From Doryteuthis pealeii (lineage: Eukaryota > Mollusca > Cephalopoda > Myopsida > Loliginidae), in assembly GCA_023376005.1 (NCBI GenBank), contig CM042139.1, positions 133,611,039-133,675,038 of the forward strand: 64,000 nucleotides of DNA. The letters are read 5' to 3'. The stretch's first letter is position 1. The number at the start of each line of letters is the position of its first letter. The position numbers were made by a program, and so were the translations under genes. The notes under the pieces were generated by a model. That model was not told the origin of the DNA. It searched no databases and saw only the letters and a list, made by a program, of their open reading frames with translations. Positions 1 through 11,848 of this stretch are shown here, one piece after another.

Positions 1-650
1 TGCATTCTCTACGTGAACTCATAAAAATGGTTGTTTAATAAGATGGTGCATTTCTTCATTCAATGGTAAGCCTTTGAAATATACTCGGCAGCAATATCTT
101 GTCTACTTCATATTAAAGCATGGAAGCTATTGACAGGTTATCATCATATGGTCTCATTGATTTTCCCTGATAAAGGTATCACATTTTAAAAGCTATCACT
201 CCCGGATTAGACAATTGGTAATTGCTGTTGATTTGTATGTTAGAAGAGAGATATGATAGTAACCCTCTTCACACATAAAATAACAGGCATTACAATTGTC
301 TGATTCTGCATCACATCTAGATCTATATACATGCGTACAGCAGAGCATCAACAAAATAACCTGGCCTACGCCATTGGCACACTAGTTAACCTGCTCCTTC
401 ATTCTAAAAGAACCTTCACCTAAATGTTCATGTGAAACCGGTATACAATAAACTATTCTGATTGAATGCACACTCTCCACATCAAAGTGCTAGCAAATGT
501 TAAACCAGCCATGGCAACTATTTTTGGAAAAATAGATCCAAGAGCATATTGAAAAGAACGGCTCATATCAAGGATGGCAAGTTTTCAATAGACGCTACAA
601 AAATCACATACTTCGGGGGTTGATGTTCAAACATCCTCAGACCAGAAAAC

Positions 651-651
<1 letters not shown>

Positions 652-694
<43 letters not shown>
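652..694. repeat. Poly(T) tract of 43 bases
   Basis: Uninterrupted T run inside the third copy. The corresponding sites in both arms (near 23950 and 26450) have no such tract. Confidence 0.95.
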
Positions 695-696
<2 letters not shown>

Positions 697-969
697 TTTA
701 TTGGATTTAAAAAAAAACTAAACCCTATCACTAATATCTAATTACAATAGAAGCAAGATCTGGAAATTGATATGCAGGTGGCTGCCATGTGGCAGCTGTA
801 CTTAAAAGAAATAAAACAATTTATTCGGCATAAAATAACCCAATGTGTTGACATGCGTAATACCCAACCCACCACTGATAAAAATAGAAAAAATCTTCCA
901 AGCAGTAGCCATGTCAGTACTACTAATTGGCTGCACCATTGGACTTAATGAGATGCCTTGGAGGAAAAA

Positions 970-1190
970 CTAGATGGTAACTATCAAAGTTTTGGGTTCT
1001 TCAAGTCCTTATCAACCACAGTGAGGAAAGTACTTTTTAGCTAAGCGCTAGTGGAGCGGCCACACTTACTTCAGCTCCTCAACTTTACCGACAGCTCTGT
1101 GCTACTCATATTGCTGATTGGCGAGGGCCGATATTGGAACAGAGACCGTGTGGTTTCAACCGGCCTGCTTTGAACAAATTCTCGGAAGCA
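970..1190 (-). repeat. tRNA-headed SINE, family 2
   Basis: Reverse complement holds a tRNA-like head with a B-box-like segment, followed by the family-2 body signature (GAGTAGCACAG, then GGTAAAGT-GAGGAGCTG, then a Y-GCTCCAC block). Copies at 24190-24420 and 25985-26190 are the same insertion in the two arms. Confidence 0.7.
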
Positions 1191-1394
1191 GAAACCCTAC
1201 AAATGGCAGCTATAGTCATTTACTTTCTATTACGTAAACCATCAAGAAAGACTAACAAGAACATTTTAGGCACTGCTAGAGAAGTAAGAAGGAACTCAAT
1301 TGGCTGACCACCACGCAAAAACTAACATCAATGTTATGGACACTGGATCTGTCTAGAGGACATACCAGGCGTGATGGATGGCAAGTATAGCCAA

Positions 1395-1900
1395 CGGGGT
1401 TAAATCGAACTTAACGGACCTAAATTCCCCGAAAGAAAGAAAAAAAAATACCAAAATCAGGGAATTTACCGAATTTAATGAAATTTTCAGTGTTGATATA
1501 TTAATGAATAAAAGATATAATGCACCAGTTATTTTAATTCAAATCTTTTACATTTTTTTTCAGGTCAGTTAACTTTGAACTAAATATCTTTTGAGGTTGA
1601 CACAGATTCTCAGATATTCTCAAATATATCTTTTATTCATTAATATATCAACACTGGAAATTTAATCTGTGTTACGCCTCAAAAGATATGTGGTTCAAGC
1701 TACTGACTGTAAGAGAAAATGTAAAAGTTTTTGAATAAAATAACTGGTGCATTATATCTTTTATTCATTGATATATCAACACTGAAAATTTCCTTAAATT
1801 TGGTTAATTCCCTGATTTATTATTTAAAAAAATTTTTTTTTTTCTTTCGGCAGGATGACATACGATGGTGGAATTAAGGTCTGTTAAGTTCAATTAACCA
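1395..1900. repeat. Foldback (MITE-like) element
   Basis: Forward half about 1434-1580 (AAATCAGGGAATT, ATATATTAATGAATAAA, TTTTTTCAGGTCAGTTAAC) followed by an inverted half about 1600-1850. The same module recurs at 6645-6740, 7185-7550, 24655-25150, 25265-25760 and several places between 42562 and 49245. No coding capacity; short frames inside it are chance. Confidence 0.7.
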
Positions 1901-2315
1901 GAAATGTATATTTTACCAACAGAAAGGTGTTGGGGGGAAAAACAATCAGACCATGTATGGAAAATGAACAACTGCACCCTCAGTGGTTTTTTGACTAATT
2001 AGATTAAACTTACAATCTAAAATTCTAGGATTTTAGTCAGCCTGATTTACACCTCCAATGAAAGTCAATATTTCAACTGAGCATGGATTTGACATTAATG
2101 GTTAGAATATTTTAAATGATCTACACTACCTGCCAATAATAGATACAGCTAATCTATTATTGAACATATTGATGTCTGTTTCTACTCTGATTATTCTTAT
2201 TGATTTACCATATTTTAATTGCCAAGGGATGTCACATCCTATTTGTGGTTTTCAGGAACACCGACAGTAGTAGGATTAATGGGTTAGGAGGGCTCATTAG
2301 CCTTGGCGAAAAAGT

Positions 2316-2696
2316 ATGATTCAAAATCTGCTGGCCTATCAGCTTTACCTCATCCCAAGGAAAAGCTTATGGAGTAAACCCGAAAAGAAATCACGAGCCG
2401 GGGTCCTAAAATGGCGTGATGCTGAAATCCAGTGCTACCCAGCAACTCCTGCCAAAACTACATTGGTTCCTTACCTTTCTTTGGATCACAGCAGCAGTGT
2501 GGAGAGGGGGGATTTGCTGCTTGAGCAACAGCTCATCCACAATATGAACCACTCAAGCTACAATAGTCCACCTCCAAAAAAATTGGACACTACTCCATCG
2601 TCTCTTGTAGACGGAAGGATCCAACAACTCTTGGTGAACAGGTCAAGTAATTTCCAACCTATTTTATTGCCCATTCATATGTTCAGTATTGACTGA
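2316..2696 (+). other. 126-codon open frame, unrecognised
   Basis: An ATG-led frame of 126 codons in a locally GC-richer patch (about 2290-2680), preceded by a possible splice acceptor (TTTTCAG near 2255). I do not recognise the protein, and it shows no domain, signal peptide or repeat motif. It could be an exon fragment of a transposon or a dispersed repeat. Only its length and base composition argue for it. Confidence 0.2.
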
Positions 2697-2975
2697 TTGT
2701 CTTGTGAACCGTAATATTGATTTAAAAGTCAAAACTAAATCTTCAAGAAACTTTTGATGGTACTTATTACGACTTTCATTTGTTGTGTTTGCTAGACAGT
2801 TTGAAATTTATAATTCTATTATATATAAAACCTATCTGTAAAATTGTTTTAATAGTACAAGCTCAAATTTCTTTCTGAAATAAAATAAACCTATTCGAAT
2901 ATGGTTTGGTTTCTTTGTTTAATGGAATAATTACCTTTGTGGGGTTATTAATGCCAAATCCACCCTTGTAGAACA

Positions 2976-3262
2976 GTATGTATTTACCAGCTCCTCCCCA
3001 CGAGCAGGATGCGACACAAGGTCAATTTCTTACGGCGGAGTTTAACAGGTGTGAATTCAGTTTTCCTTCTCCTAGACTGGTTACTAACAAGGTTGAGCCC
3101 AGTCTGCCTGCTATTTACCATAGCTGGAGGGAGAGTAGTTCGATGCATACATTTCTCAAGGGTAATTAGCATTATGTGAAATGCAAACAGCTTCGTCCAG
3201 GATTTTGAAACTCGGGTAGACGAGTCCATTTCCTACGACTCTAACCATTAACCACACCTCCT
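2976..3262 (-). repeat. tRNA-headed SINE, family 1
   Basis: On the minus strand the head reads like GTGTAATGG..., then GAGTTCAAATCCTGG (B-box-like). The body is GCATTTCAC, TACCCTTGGGAAA, CTCCAGCTATGG, a block that in the opposite orientation reads TTCCTTCTAGACTGG, and GACCTTGTGTCACATCC. It is the first of two adjacent copies within a tandem duplication. Confidence 0.8.
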
Positions 3263-3429
3263 TTAGATTCTATTACATATATACTATCTGTAAAATTGTT
3301 TTAATAGTACTAGCCTAAATTTCTATTCTGAATAAAATACCTATTCGAATATGGTTTGGTTTCTTTGTTTAATGGCATATTGACCTTTGTGGGTTATTTA
3401 ATGCCAAATTCACCTTTGTAGAACAGTAT

Positions 3430-3695
3430 GTATTTACCCAACCCCTCCACATGGTCAATTTCTTAAGCGGAGTTTAACAATTGAATTCAGAGTTTTTTCT
3501 TCTCCTATACTGGCTGCCAAACAAGGTTAAAGAGCTGAGTCCACCATTCGATTTAACCATAGTGGAGGGAGAATAGTTTGGATGCATACCTTTTCCAAGG
3601 ATATTAGCACTATATGAAATGCTAACAGTCTCATCCAGGATTTGAACTCGTATCGCAAGCTCTTTTCTTTGATAACCATTACCCCAACACGCCTC
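3430..3695 (-). repeat. tRNA-headed SINE, family 1 (second tandem copy)
   Basis: Same family and orientation as the copy at 2976-3262, with a 15-20 base deletion near the tail. The flanking 150 bases upstream are also duplicated. Confidence 0.8.
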
Positions 3696-3699
3696 AACA

Positions 3700-4490
3700 A
3701 CAATCTTGTAGAACAGTAGGTGGATGATTTAACCTATAGCTGGGGAATGAGGAGGTTATAGCTTTTCCAAGGTGTCCCTAAAGTGAATGTATAGTACGAC
3801 TGAAAATTATAGCAGGGTGGTGCAAAATGATCTGATACATATGTAGTGGGTAACATGCTGGCTGGGATATCATAAGTGAATTTGACCTCCAGTCTTCGCT
3901 ATTTCTTGTTGTAGAGTAGCTAGCACCCTTCAGCACTCTACAGACAGCTTGGCTCATAGCCTTAAATAGTCTACGGTTAAGGACGTCAACATTTGAAGCT
4001 GTCGCTGAAATTAATATTCGGATGATCTTTTAGCTATACGCATTTGACCCTCCTCTATTTCTTATAAATCTTATTAATTGTTTTGTAACTTATTGTTCTG
4101 TGTTTTTTTTGTATGTATCCATTAACACCGGATACTGGTGCTGAATGATATATTAAGCACTCAATTACTTCTGTGTATCATTTCACCTTGACGATACAAC
4201 ACTATGTTCACTTTCGGACTAATACACTTGGAAAAGTTATGAAGCCCTTATCCCTCTCAACTTACTACTAATCCACCACATGAGCAGTTAATACACAAAG
4301 ATCTTTTTCCCACCCTGTATTTGAATGAGATTTTTAAAGAATACTGGAACTAGACATACAGCGAATAGAACGTTCTTGATAATTCTACTTTTGTAAGGAA
4401 CCATCAAAGATTTCTGTCATAATGGAACTACACAAGGATGTTGGGTGATGTCTTGAACAAATCCTTGAGGTGGTACTCACCCCCCCCAAA
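3700..4490. other. No gene recognised
   Basis: Begins with a scrap of family-1 SINE body (CTATAGCTGGGGAATGAGG, about 3735-3780). The rest is unique-looking AT-rich sequence without a supported frame, ending in two C runs separated by AAAA near 4480-4500. Confidence 0.5.
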
Positions 4491-4499
4491 ACCCCCCCC

Positions 4500-4690
4500 C
4501 CAGCTGTACGGCCACTTGCTTCCTCTCATACAACCCTCCAAGTAAAATAACAAGACATGCTGGAGAATGAAGAACAAACTCATAAGTGATGATCTCCTGT
4601 GGACATCTACATATGGACATACTAGGTTGGCTGACTAGCAAAAAAACTTACATTAACCATCTCTGTATGGACAGCTGAATGCTGTGTTGA
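4500..4690 (+). repeat. Dispersed repeat family 4
   Basis: Carries CTGTACGGCCACTT and ATGCTGGAGAATGAAG. Its other markers are AACTCATAAGTGATG and CTCCTGTGGACATCTAC. Related copies occur at 56405-56560 (same strand), 24430-24620, 20700-20960 (inverted) and their mirror sites. No coding frame. Confidence 0.65.
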
Positions 4691-4699
4691 AGACTTTCC

Positions 4700-6640
4700 A
4701 GGAGTGAGAGATTGATGGGGATAGATAGTGAGTCATGTTTATTTGTTTATTGATTTTAACGGTATAATCAACTCAGTCTGGGGTTTGTCATGCCTAACGG
4801 TTAGAATGTAATACATATCGTGTATTTTACATTTATATTTTTTAGTAATTGGTTTTAACAATGTGTTAACATTATTGGGATTATGTTGTAATGATATTGA
4901 TTTGTTTCATGTCTATATTCTATGCTATATTTTATTTCCCTAAAAAAAGAGAGATAATCCTCCATGTTGAATTTTCACATCTTTCATGTTGTTTGCTTTA
5001 AAATAACGGTTCCTGACATGAGCAAAAAACAAGCAGAAAATATAATTTCACAAAACCAATTCCATGAATAAGTGTTTAACTGTCAAAGGTGTTTGACATG
5101 TTCCACATTGTGGTTCTTGTTTGAGTATATAGAGTGCGTTAGTTTTGTATGACCAATGCGAATCGGGCCACAATAACTTGTTCCTTTCTAGACTTACCTT
5201 AAAGTTGGTATCAGCCTCCCAAATTGGTTTGATTAGGTAAGAGTTATTATGGATGTTTGTTAATCCAGTGTTGTTGCCATTTTGTAATTGACGTCATGGG
5301 GAATGATATGTGTTGTCAGCATGAATTGATTGACAGTTAATGTTAAAAGTTGCATAGACAAACATTTGAATGAGAAAGACATTTATTACACTGACCTACA
5401 GAAAAAAAAAAAATTAAAAGTCTTGCTCTGAAACATTTTTATAGCAACTAGCAAATATATGCCACCTCGCTGGGTGGCAAGTATTTAAGTTTAATGTTAA
5501 TAAATATTGTATTGAAATTAGAAAGGCCAATGAAACTAAATAAGAATACAGGATAAAAGATTTGAAAGAGAGGGAGTATAATAAAAATAGAACAACTGAA
5601 ACTTACTCTTCCATCACTCTGTTTTCATTGTTTATTTTCTACTTTAAGTATTTAGTTAAAAGAGGAGTAAAGATAAATGACAGTATTCTTTTTGTTATGG
5701 ATTTCATTTAAGATTCATTGAAGAGATTTTGCTTTTATTCATTAAAATAAAACAAACAGTTAGAAATCAATAATACTAAGCACATATTTATTAAATTCGA
5801 TTTTTAATATTAATATGCATTAGCCTTCATTCCACACTGTAAACCGCTATTTTGTTGTATATATAAATATAATTGCATGTTGTCAGCATGTAGACATAGT
5901 TAACAGTATTAATTAATGTAAGACAATTTTTTTAATAATTGAGGTTTAGATAAAATAAATCATGGAGAATGTGATGTCAATAACTAAGAGAATTGTGACT
6001 TGAGTAGGAATATAGTTCGGTTACAGACAGAAAAACACAATCTCCATTATAATAAGATTTGAGCTTGCTGTGTAAAAAAAGGCCCATTCATTTTTTGCTC
6101 AGCAATGTCTGGATATTTTTGCTACAGAAAGCCACATATGTTGAGAGATAAAAAAAAAAATAACTATGTATGCTGCGCAGAAAATATAACTTTTCCACCA
6201 AACAAGTTTATGTTTCTTAGGTTTGTTTTCTGAAATCGTAAAGTAATTAAAAGTTGAATTTATATATGAAAGCTGAAAGTTTTCTGAGAATCTTGTTAAT
6301 TAGATAAAAGCTTTCCTGTCTGGAACGATGGTGTATATGTATGTAAACTTAGGAAACCAGATGGATATCTATATGTAAATGTAAATATGCATGTATGTGT
6401 GTGAATCTTAAGTGTCACTTAAGTCAGGAAAGTTTAAGAAATCAAGAGTTAGAAAATCGTAAAAAACAATATGAGTGTATGTATATGTAAACATAAGCAT
6501 TAAGAAGAGAAATATAATTGATATGTGCGTACATGTGTATATATATGTGTGTGTGTGTGTATATGCATTTTAAAGTACGACTTAGTTTAAAGTTCAAGAA
6601 AACTATTAAATACGAATCGCCCAGACTTAAAAGAATAAAA
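4700..6640. other. AT-rich sequence, no gene recognised
   Basis: No supported coding frame. Contains short microsatellite-like GTGT/TATG stretches near 6335-6560. Confidence 0.5.
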
Positions 6641-6644
6641 GGTT

Positions 6645-6740
6645 AATGAACTTAAATGGACCTAAATTCACCATCGTATGTCACCCTCCGAAAAAAAAAA
6701 AAAAAAAAAAAAATCAGGGAATTAACCAAATTTAATTTTT
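6645..6740 (+). repeat. Foldback element fragment
   Basis: TTCACCATCGTATGTCACC, a long A run and AAATCAGGGAATTAACC match the forward end of the family at 1395-1900. Confidence 0.6.
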
Positions 6741-7184
6741 TATGGTAAATTTGGGTTATCTGCCCTTAATCCCGCACTGGAAAGTAAGTTGGGACCGAAG
6801 TAAGGGGGTGAGACCTAAAAAATTATCAGAATAGTTTTAGCACCATCAGGGTAAGACTGAAACAATCAACAGCAGACAAGACAACGTGAACAGAACAGCA
6901 GCAGCGGCTGACTACTACAAACAAACAGACAAAGCGAAGTGAACCACTTCAAATACATTATTCTCTGGAAACAAAGTTAAGTAAAAACACTTGTTACTGA
7001 TATATCGGTAACTCAAAACCGCTGAGGCGAATAAAGTTTAACAAAGATTATGAAACTTTAAACACTTTTAAGCATCTGTGAATTCTTACACAATTTTTAC
7101 AAATAAAGATATTAACCCAAATATATAATTATATTTGCCTTGTTTCTTTCTTTCCATTGGATAGAAATATTGTTTTTTTATTTT

Positions 7185-7550
7185 CCTGTTTTTTCAGTGT
7201 TGATATATTAATGAATAAAATATATAAAGTGCATTATTCGTTTATTCATTATATATCAACACTGAAAATAACAGAAAATAAAAACAATATTATTTTTCAT
7301 TAAAAACTTTTACATTTTTTCAGGTCAGTTAACTTTGAACCACAATCTTGAGAATCTGTGTTCGCCTCAAAGATGCGTAGTTCAAAGCTAACTGACCTGA
7401 AAAAATGTAAAAAATTTTAAACAAATAACTGGTGGCATTATATCTTTTATTCACTAATATATCAACACAGAAAATTTAATTAAATTCAGTAAATTCTGAT
7501 TTTTTTCTTTTTTTTCTTTGGCGGGGTGACAATACGATTTAAACCAGAAA
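7185..7550. repeat. Foldback element
   Basis: Forward and inverted halves around 7195-7330 and 7250-7545 share GTTGATATATTAATGAATAAA, GGTCAGTTAACTTTGAACC and their reverse complements. Confidence 0.7.
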
Positions 7551-7559
7551 AAATGTAAT

Positions 7560-8445
7560 TGCCAGAAAAGTGGAGACATGACTGGTGAATAGTTTTATAT
7601 CCACATTTTTAAGAGAAGTCGGGACTGATAAATCTGGAGCTAAGGGTTATTATTTAGTTTTGTGGTCTCTGTCAAATTGGGAAAAGGGAGTGACCACTGA
7701 TGTGGTTTGCTTGGAACCCTGATTATTTGATGTGAGCACACTCGTGCATCACTTCAAATTTTTTTATTTATTTTGGAAATGAGGTACATCAAGTGTGCCA
7801 CACGACTTGGCATATAAGCCGGAAAATTTGCTTGGACCCTGGAAGAGAATTAAGGGTAGGGGATTAGAAGAAAAAGTTAAGTCAGTTTAGTTAGAGGCCG
7901 TTGTCTGAGTTGGACTCCGTTAGTCAGTGGGTGAGCATGGACTGGAGAGTTGTAAGTCAGCCAGGCAGATAGCAGGAGCCCTAGATGGGACTTTGTCAAA
8001 TTAGAAACACAGATAGATTCAGTAGAAGATTCAGCAGTGGGACCCCTTGAGGTCCAGTGCACGGCAGTTAAAGTCATGAGTTAGAAAAGGAAGATACACT
8101 GAGTGTCATATACACCCTTTCCGTCTGAAAGTTTCACCTTTTGTTGTTCTGTGTTTGTTTTTATTCCCTTGTGACTGTTACTCGCAGACCAGTTGCATTT
8201 TGAAGACACGGGTGATGGGACGACATGGCCAGCAGACGAATTGACAGAGGAAAGTATGTGGCTGAGGGACACTATGTCCAACTGCAAAAAACTAAAAACT
8301 AAAAAAATTTATTAGGAATCCCATACTCAATTCATTCAATAAAATCAATTTAACAAGTTTTTTTATAGTGCTTTGGTTGAGGTAAGCAGTTTATAGTGGT
8401 TGCAAAATTTATGGTGGTTGTCTTGAGTGAGTATTGTATATATAG

Positions 8446-8478
<33 letters not shown>

Positions 8479-9235
8479 ATATATATTGGTAATTACAACA
8501 AAACCTATAAATGTTATAGAAATGATAAAAGGAAAACAAATCATCTTGAAGAAGGAACAGATAAGCCTTGTATTTAAAACATTAGTTACAGCAAATAAGA
8601 GAAGTCAAAATGTAGTGTTCAAGTACATCAGAATATGCTTTGTAAAGTTCAGCACGATAGATGAAGAAAGAGTAAATTTATATATCAGCAGTGGAAGTAA
8701 TTTGTAGAGAGGGAAAGATAAAGCTTGTATTCAGTGGCAGTCAAATAGTTTTAAGTTAAGCGACGGGAATACCGTCCAGCATGCGTTGGTCTCTGAAGCT
8801 TCTACTCGAAACTTCCTTTATATACATCCAACATAGGCTCAGATTCGGTCTTTTTGAAAACTTCTGTTATGCACTTTGATTGGTCCAAAATTATCCTTTT
8901 CATTATTCTATTTTTTTTTATAGCCTGCGCTGATCCCTATGCACAGATTGCTTACTTTCGTCATTTTATTTCTGCTTTCGATGCATTAACTTCCGGTTGA
9001 TTTCTTAATATCACTAGAGTTTCAAGTCTTTGAATTTTATGGAAAAAACAAAAAATAAAACATAAACGCAAAAAACAACAAACAAACACCCCCCAAAAAA
9101 ACCCCCAAAAACCAAAACAAAATACCATAACAAACAGCCCCATTCCTCCCGATAAGTTGAAACACATGCTCTAAATTCCAATACTTATATAGTTTAACTT
9201 TTATATCAGCCAACTTTTATCTTTTAATAACTGAT
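7560..9235. other. No gene recognised; (AT)n tract
   Basis: An AT dinucleotide run lies at 8436-8487. Overlapping frames on both strands around 8350-8700 are read through it and are not credible. A T-rich block and poly(C)/poly(A) interruptions occur at 9040-9130. Confidence 0.5.
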
Positions 9236-9460
9236 AAACTATCTGTCTGTTGCTTGGGGCTATAGAATATGCCAATTGGACCTATGCAATGGTGCACCTG
9301 TTGACCATGACAGGTTTGTTGTGGGTGAGCGGCGTGTGACCTGGTTACTAAGTGGATCCATGACTCCAACACTTTAACTTAGCTCTTCTTGGAATAAACG
9401 GGTGGTTAGGAAGGCCTAATCAAATCAGTTGGTGATATGTCAAGCCCTAGAATTATATAA
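9236..9460 (+). repeat. Dispersed repeat family 3 (5' part)
   Basis: GAATATGCCA, a C/T-rich variable part, AATCA.TTGGT and GTCAAGCCCTAGAA align with 58500-58735 and more loosely with 19600-19810. SINE-like in length, without a clear tRNA head. Confidence 0.55.
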
Positions 9461-9469
9461 TGTTCTTCA

Positions 9470-10776
9470 AAGTTGTCTATTGCAAACACACCCTCCTTTT
9501 TTTTATATAAGTGCTAGAAGAGGTGACTGACAGTAGACACTAGATTTATGTAGTACTGAAGAGTTAATGAAATTTAATTTCTACCACCCCAGTTTATTTT
9601 ATAACATGAAGTTAATGAAAAATTTCTATAAAATAAGATCATCTATATATAATAATACTAGATCGGGCCTAATAAACCAAAGGTTGATATGCCATTAAAC
9701 TAACAAATCTGAATAAAACCCATCAGTTATTGCTTAGTTTCTATCTAGTTCATCTTCCTACCCCTTTTTCAGCTACGAGATGACATTGCTTGATATTTCA
9801 AAATATTCCTTCAAAAATTATATATTTAAAATATATAGTTTTCAAATGGCTTATTTCCATTGCAGTTGATGAAATTTTAAACGCTGATAATAATATCCTT
9901 CTATTTATTTAAATTATTTACTGCCTTTTGTTTGAGTAAGAATCCAGAGTTACTTTCCCATAAGATATTTCCTTATGTTTAGCAATTCAAGGGAGTCTCT
10001 AATTTCTTTTCTAAAATTTGGAAATTTGCTGAAATTTATTTACTTAAAGATTGCAATTATTAAGAGATGAATAAATTTTTTTCAGCGTTTTATATTTTAT
10101 ATCAGATAAATAATAAATTCATCTTGTTTTGCGATAAGATGTGATATAGTTCCATTTACATATAGGAGTGTTTAATGATAGAAACCTCTTATCTGTTATT
10201 TTATATTTAGTAATTATTTGTTTTAAGGGTCGAAATTTTTTCCTGTCATTGACGCTAATGAATATTCAGTGTTTTTGTATTTAAAAATTATATTTCTCTG
10301 CAACTGAGAAAGTCCCACTCTGGAGTCAATTTAAGTTTGAATATTACATAAGGATGTAATGGAATGGAAGATATACTCTTTGTCTGGCAATTTTGAAGGA
10401 AATTATTATCTTATATACTATTAGACAGGATCGCGTATAGATTCAGGAAGATCGTATAGGGCGATAAAATTTCAGTTTAACAGGTGGCGTTGACTCATGT
10501 CCACCAAATTAACTTAGATATAGATGCTCTACCATGAATACTTGATCACTGTTAGCATTAATAAACATAGGCACCCATAGTCTTCTCTTCTTTAAACGAC
10601 CGTGTCTCTTTAACCCTTGTTGAAATGTTTCTGAGAAATGGACTAGCGGGATCCACCTTATCAGTTTTTACTGTCGGTCGCTTGGTTTTACTGGTGATGG
10701 GTAGTTGACACTACTTATAATTGATTGCAAGAAAATTTGGTTGTCTTGCGTAATGTTCCCTTTTTTACTCTCCAAA
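9470..10776. other. AT-rich sequence, no gene recognised
   Basis: No supported frame. A few T-rich stretches. Frames that run into the N gap are meaningless. Confidence 0.5.
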
Positions 10777-10876
10777 NNNNNNNNNNNNNNNNNNNNNNNN
10801 NNNNNNNNNNNNNNNNNNNNNNNNNNNNNNNNNNNNNNNNNNNNNNNNNNNNNNNNNNNNNNNNNNNNNNNNNNNN
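10777..10876. other. Assembly gap (100 N)
   Basis: Exactly 100 undetermined bases, the usual placeholder for a scaffold join of unknown size. Sequence on its right starts in the middle of a SINE. Confidence 0.99.
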
Positions 10877-11005
10877 TCATCACTCCTCACTTTACCGCAC
10901 AGATCCTGTGCTACCATTCGCTGAGTTGGCGAAGGGCCAGTATCGAACTAGGAACCTTGTGGTTTCTAGCCGAACGCTCTAGCGACTGAGCTAACCTCCG
11001 GTGCC
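10877..11005 (-). repeat. tRNA-headed SINE, family 2 (cut by the gap)
   Basis: On the minus strand: GAGGTTAGCTCAGTCGCTAG (A-box-like), GGTTCCTAGTTCGATACTGG (B-box-like), then the family body up to the gap edge. The full-length counterpart is 39443-39690. Confidence 0.85.
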
Positions 11006-11670
11006 AAAATGTTCTAATTTTAGATTATTTTTCTAAGTAAAACATCAGTGACTAATCTTTGATAAAAATGAATTCATAGTTCATTCTGAAGTTGCTGGAT
11101 TTTAAATTAAAACGCCATTTAGACTTGACAAAATTATCAAGATCTTTAAAAAACCCGGTTTTATATGGGTTTACAAAATAAAAGGTGCTGTAGAAATACC
11201 TTTACATTTTAACTGTCACCTGTGTGGTGCAAGTGGAATTAGAAGCTTCCATACTCCCCCATGCCCCATATTAATTATGGGTGCATATAGGGTGATCAGG
11301 TAATACATTCTGATTAAGTTGTTACTTGAGTGGTACCTGCAACGAATATAAATTAAATTTGGCTTTATTTACAGAAGATCTAACAGACTATAGAATAATG
11401 CCCTTTACAAAGATGCCTTTGAAGAAAAATTATAGTTGGTATAACATTAAAGTTTGAATTCTTGAAGTTGATATTTTTATTTTATATATATTGGTTTATA
11501 TAGTGTTGTAAAAGGTAATTTTTTTTTTATTTTGCTTCATTATCTATGTAAGTGGTGTTACTTTTTTGGAAATACAGTACTGGAGAGCTATTGACCTCTG
11601 AAAATACAGCAGTGAAAAAGTTAAATTTTTGGCTAAGATTATCATGAATAAACTATAGAAAATATGAATT

Positions 11671-11790
11671 GGATATATGGCGTAATGGTTAGTGTTTTAG
11701 GAAATGGACACAAAGAAAAGTTCAAATCCTGTTACACAGCTGTTTGCATTTCCCGAAATCTATACCAAAATCAAAGTGCCCAACTCTAGC
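11671..11790 (+). repeat. tRNA-headed SINE, family 1 (head portion)
   Basis: GGCGTAATGGTTAG, AGTTCAAATCCTG and GTTTGCATTTC mark the head and start of body. It then breaks off before the 56-base palindrome at 11793. The mirror copy is 38648-38771 on the other strand. Confidence 0.7.
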
Positions 11791-11792
11791 AA

Positions 11793-11848
11793 CTTCATTT
11801 TAATTCAGAGATTTCCTGCTAGCAGGAAATCTCTGAATTAAAATGAAG
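11793..11848. repeat. Perfect 56-base palindrome (left arm)
   Basis: Two 28-base halves with no spacer and no mismatch, centred on CTGCTAGCAG. The same palindrome is intact at 38592-38647. Confidence 0.97.

Larger units (their letters stand above)
1..1990 (+). repeat. Third, direct partial copy of the inverted-repeat core
   Basis: Matches 23293-25180 in the same orientation and 25185-27106 inverted. It includes the SINE-like block (about 970-1190), the foldback element (1395-1900) and the sequence at 1914-1990. It also covers about 45 bases that only the right arm has at the palindrome centre. It may extend upstream of the window. It differs by many small indels and by a 43-T run. Confidence 0.9.
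2815..3695. repeat. Tandem direct duplication, two units of about 440 bases
   Basis: Unit 1 about 2815-3262 and unit 2 about 3269-3695. Both begin with ATCTGTAAAATTG, run through CGAATATGGTTTGG and TAGAACAGTATG, and end in the family-1 SINE. Confidence 0.8.

Noticed and set aside
8350..8707. Overlapping frames on both strands with Ile/Tyr repeats
   Set aside because: Translations of an (AT)n tract.
10668..10989. Open frames crossing the N gap
   Set aside because: They consist mostly of undetermined residues.
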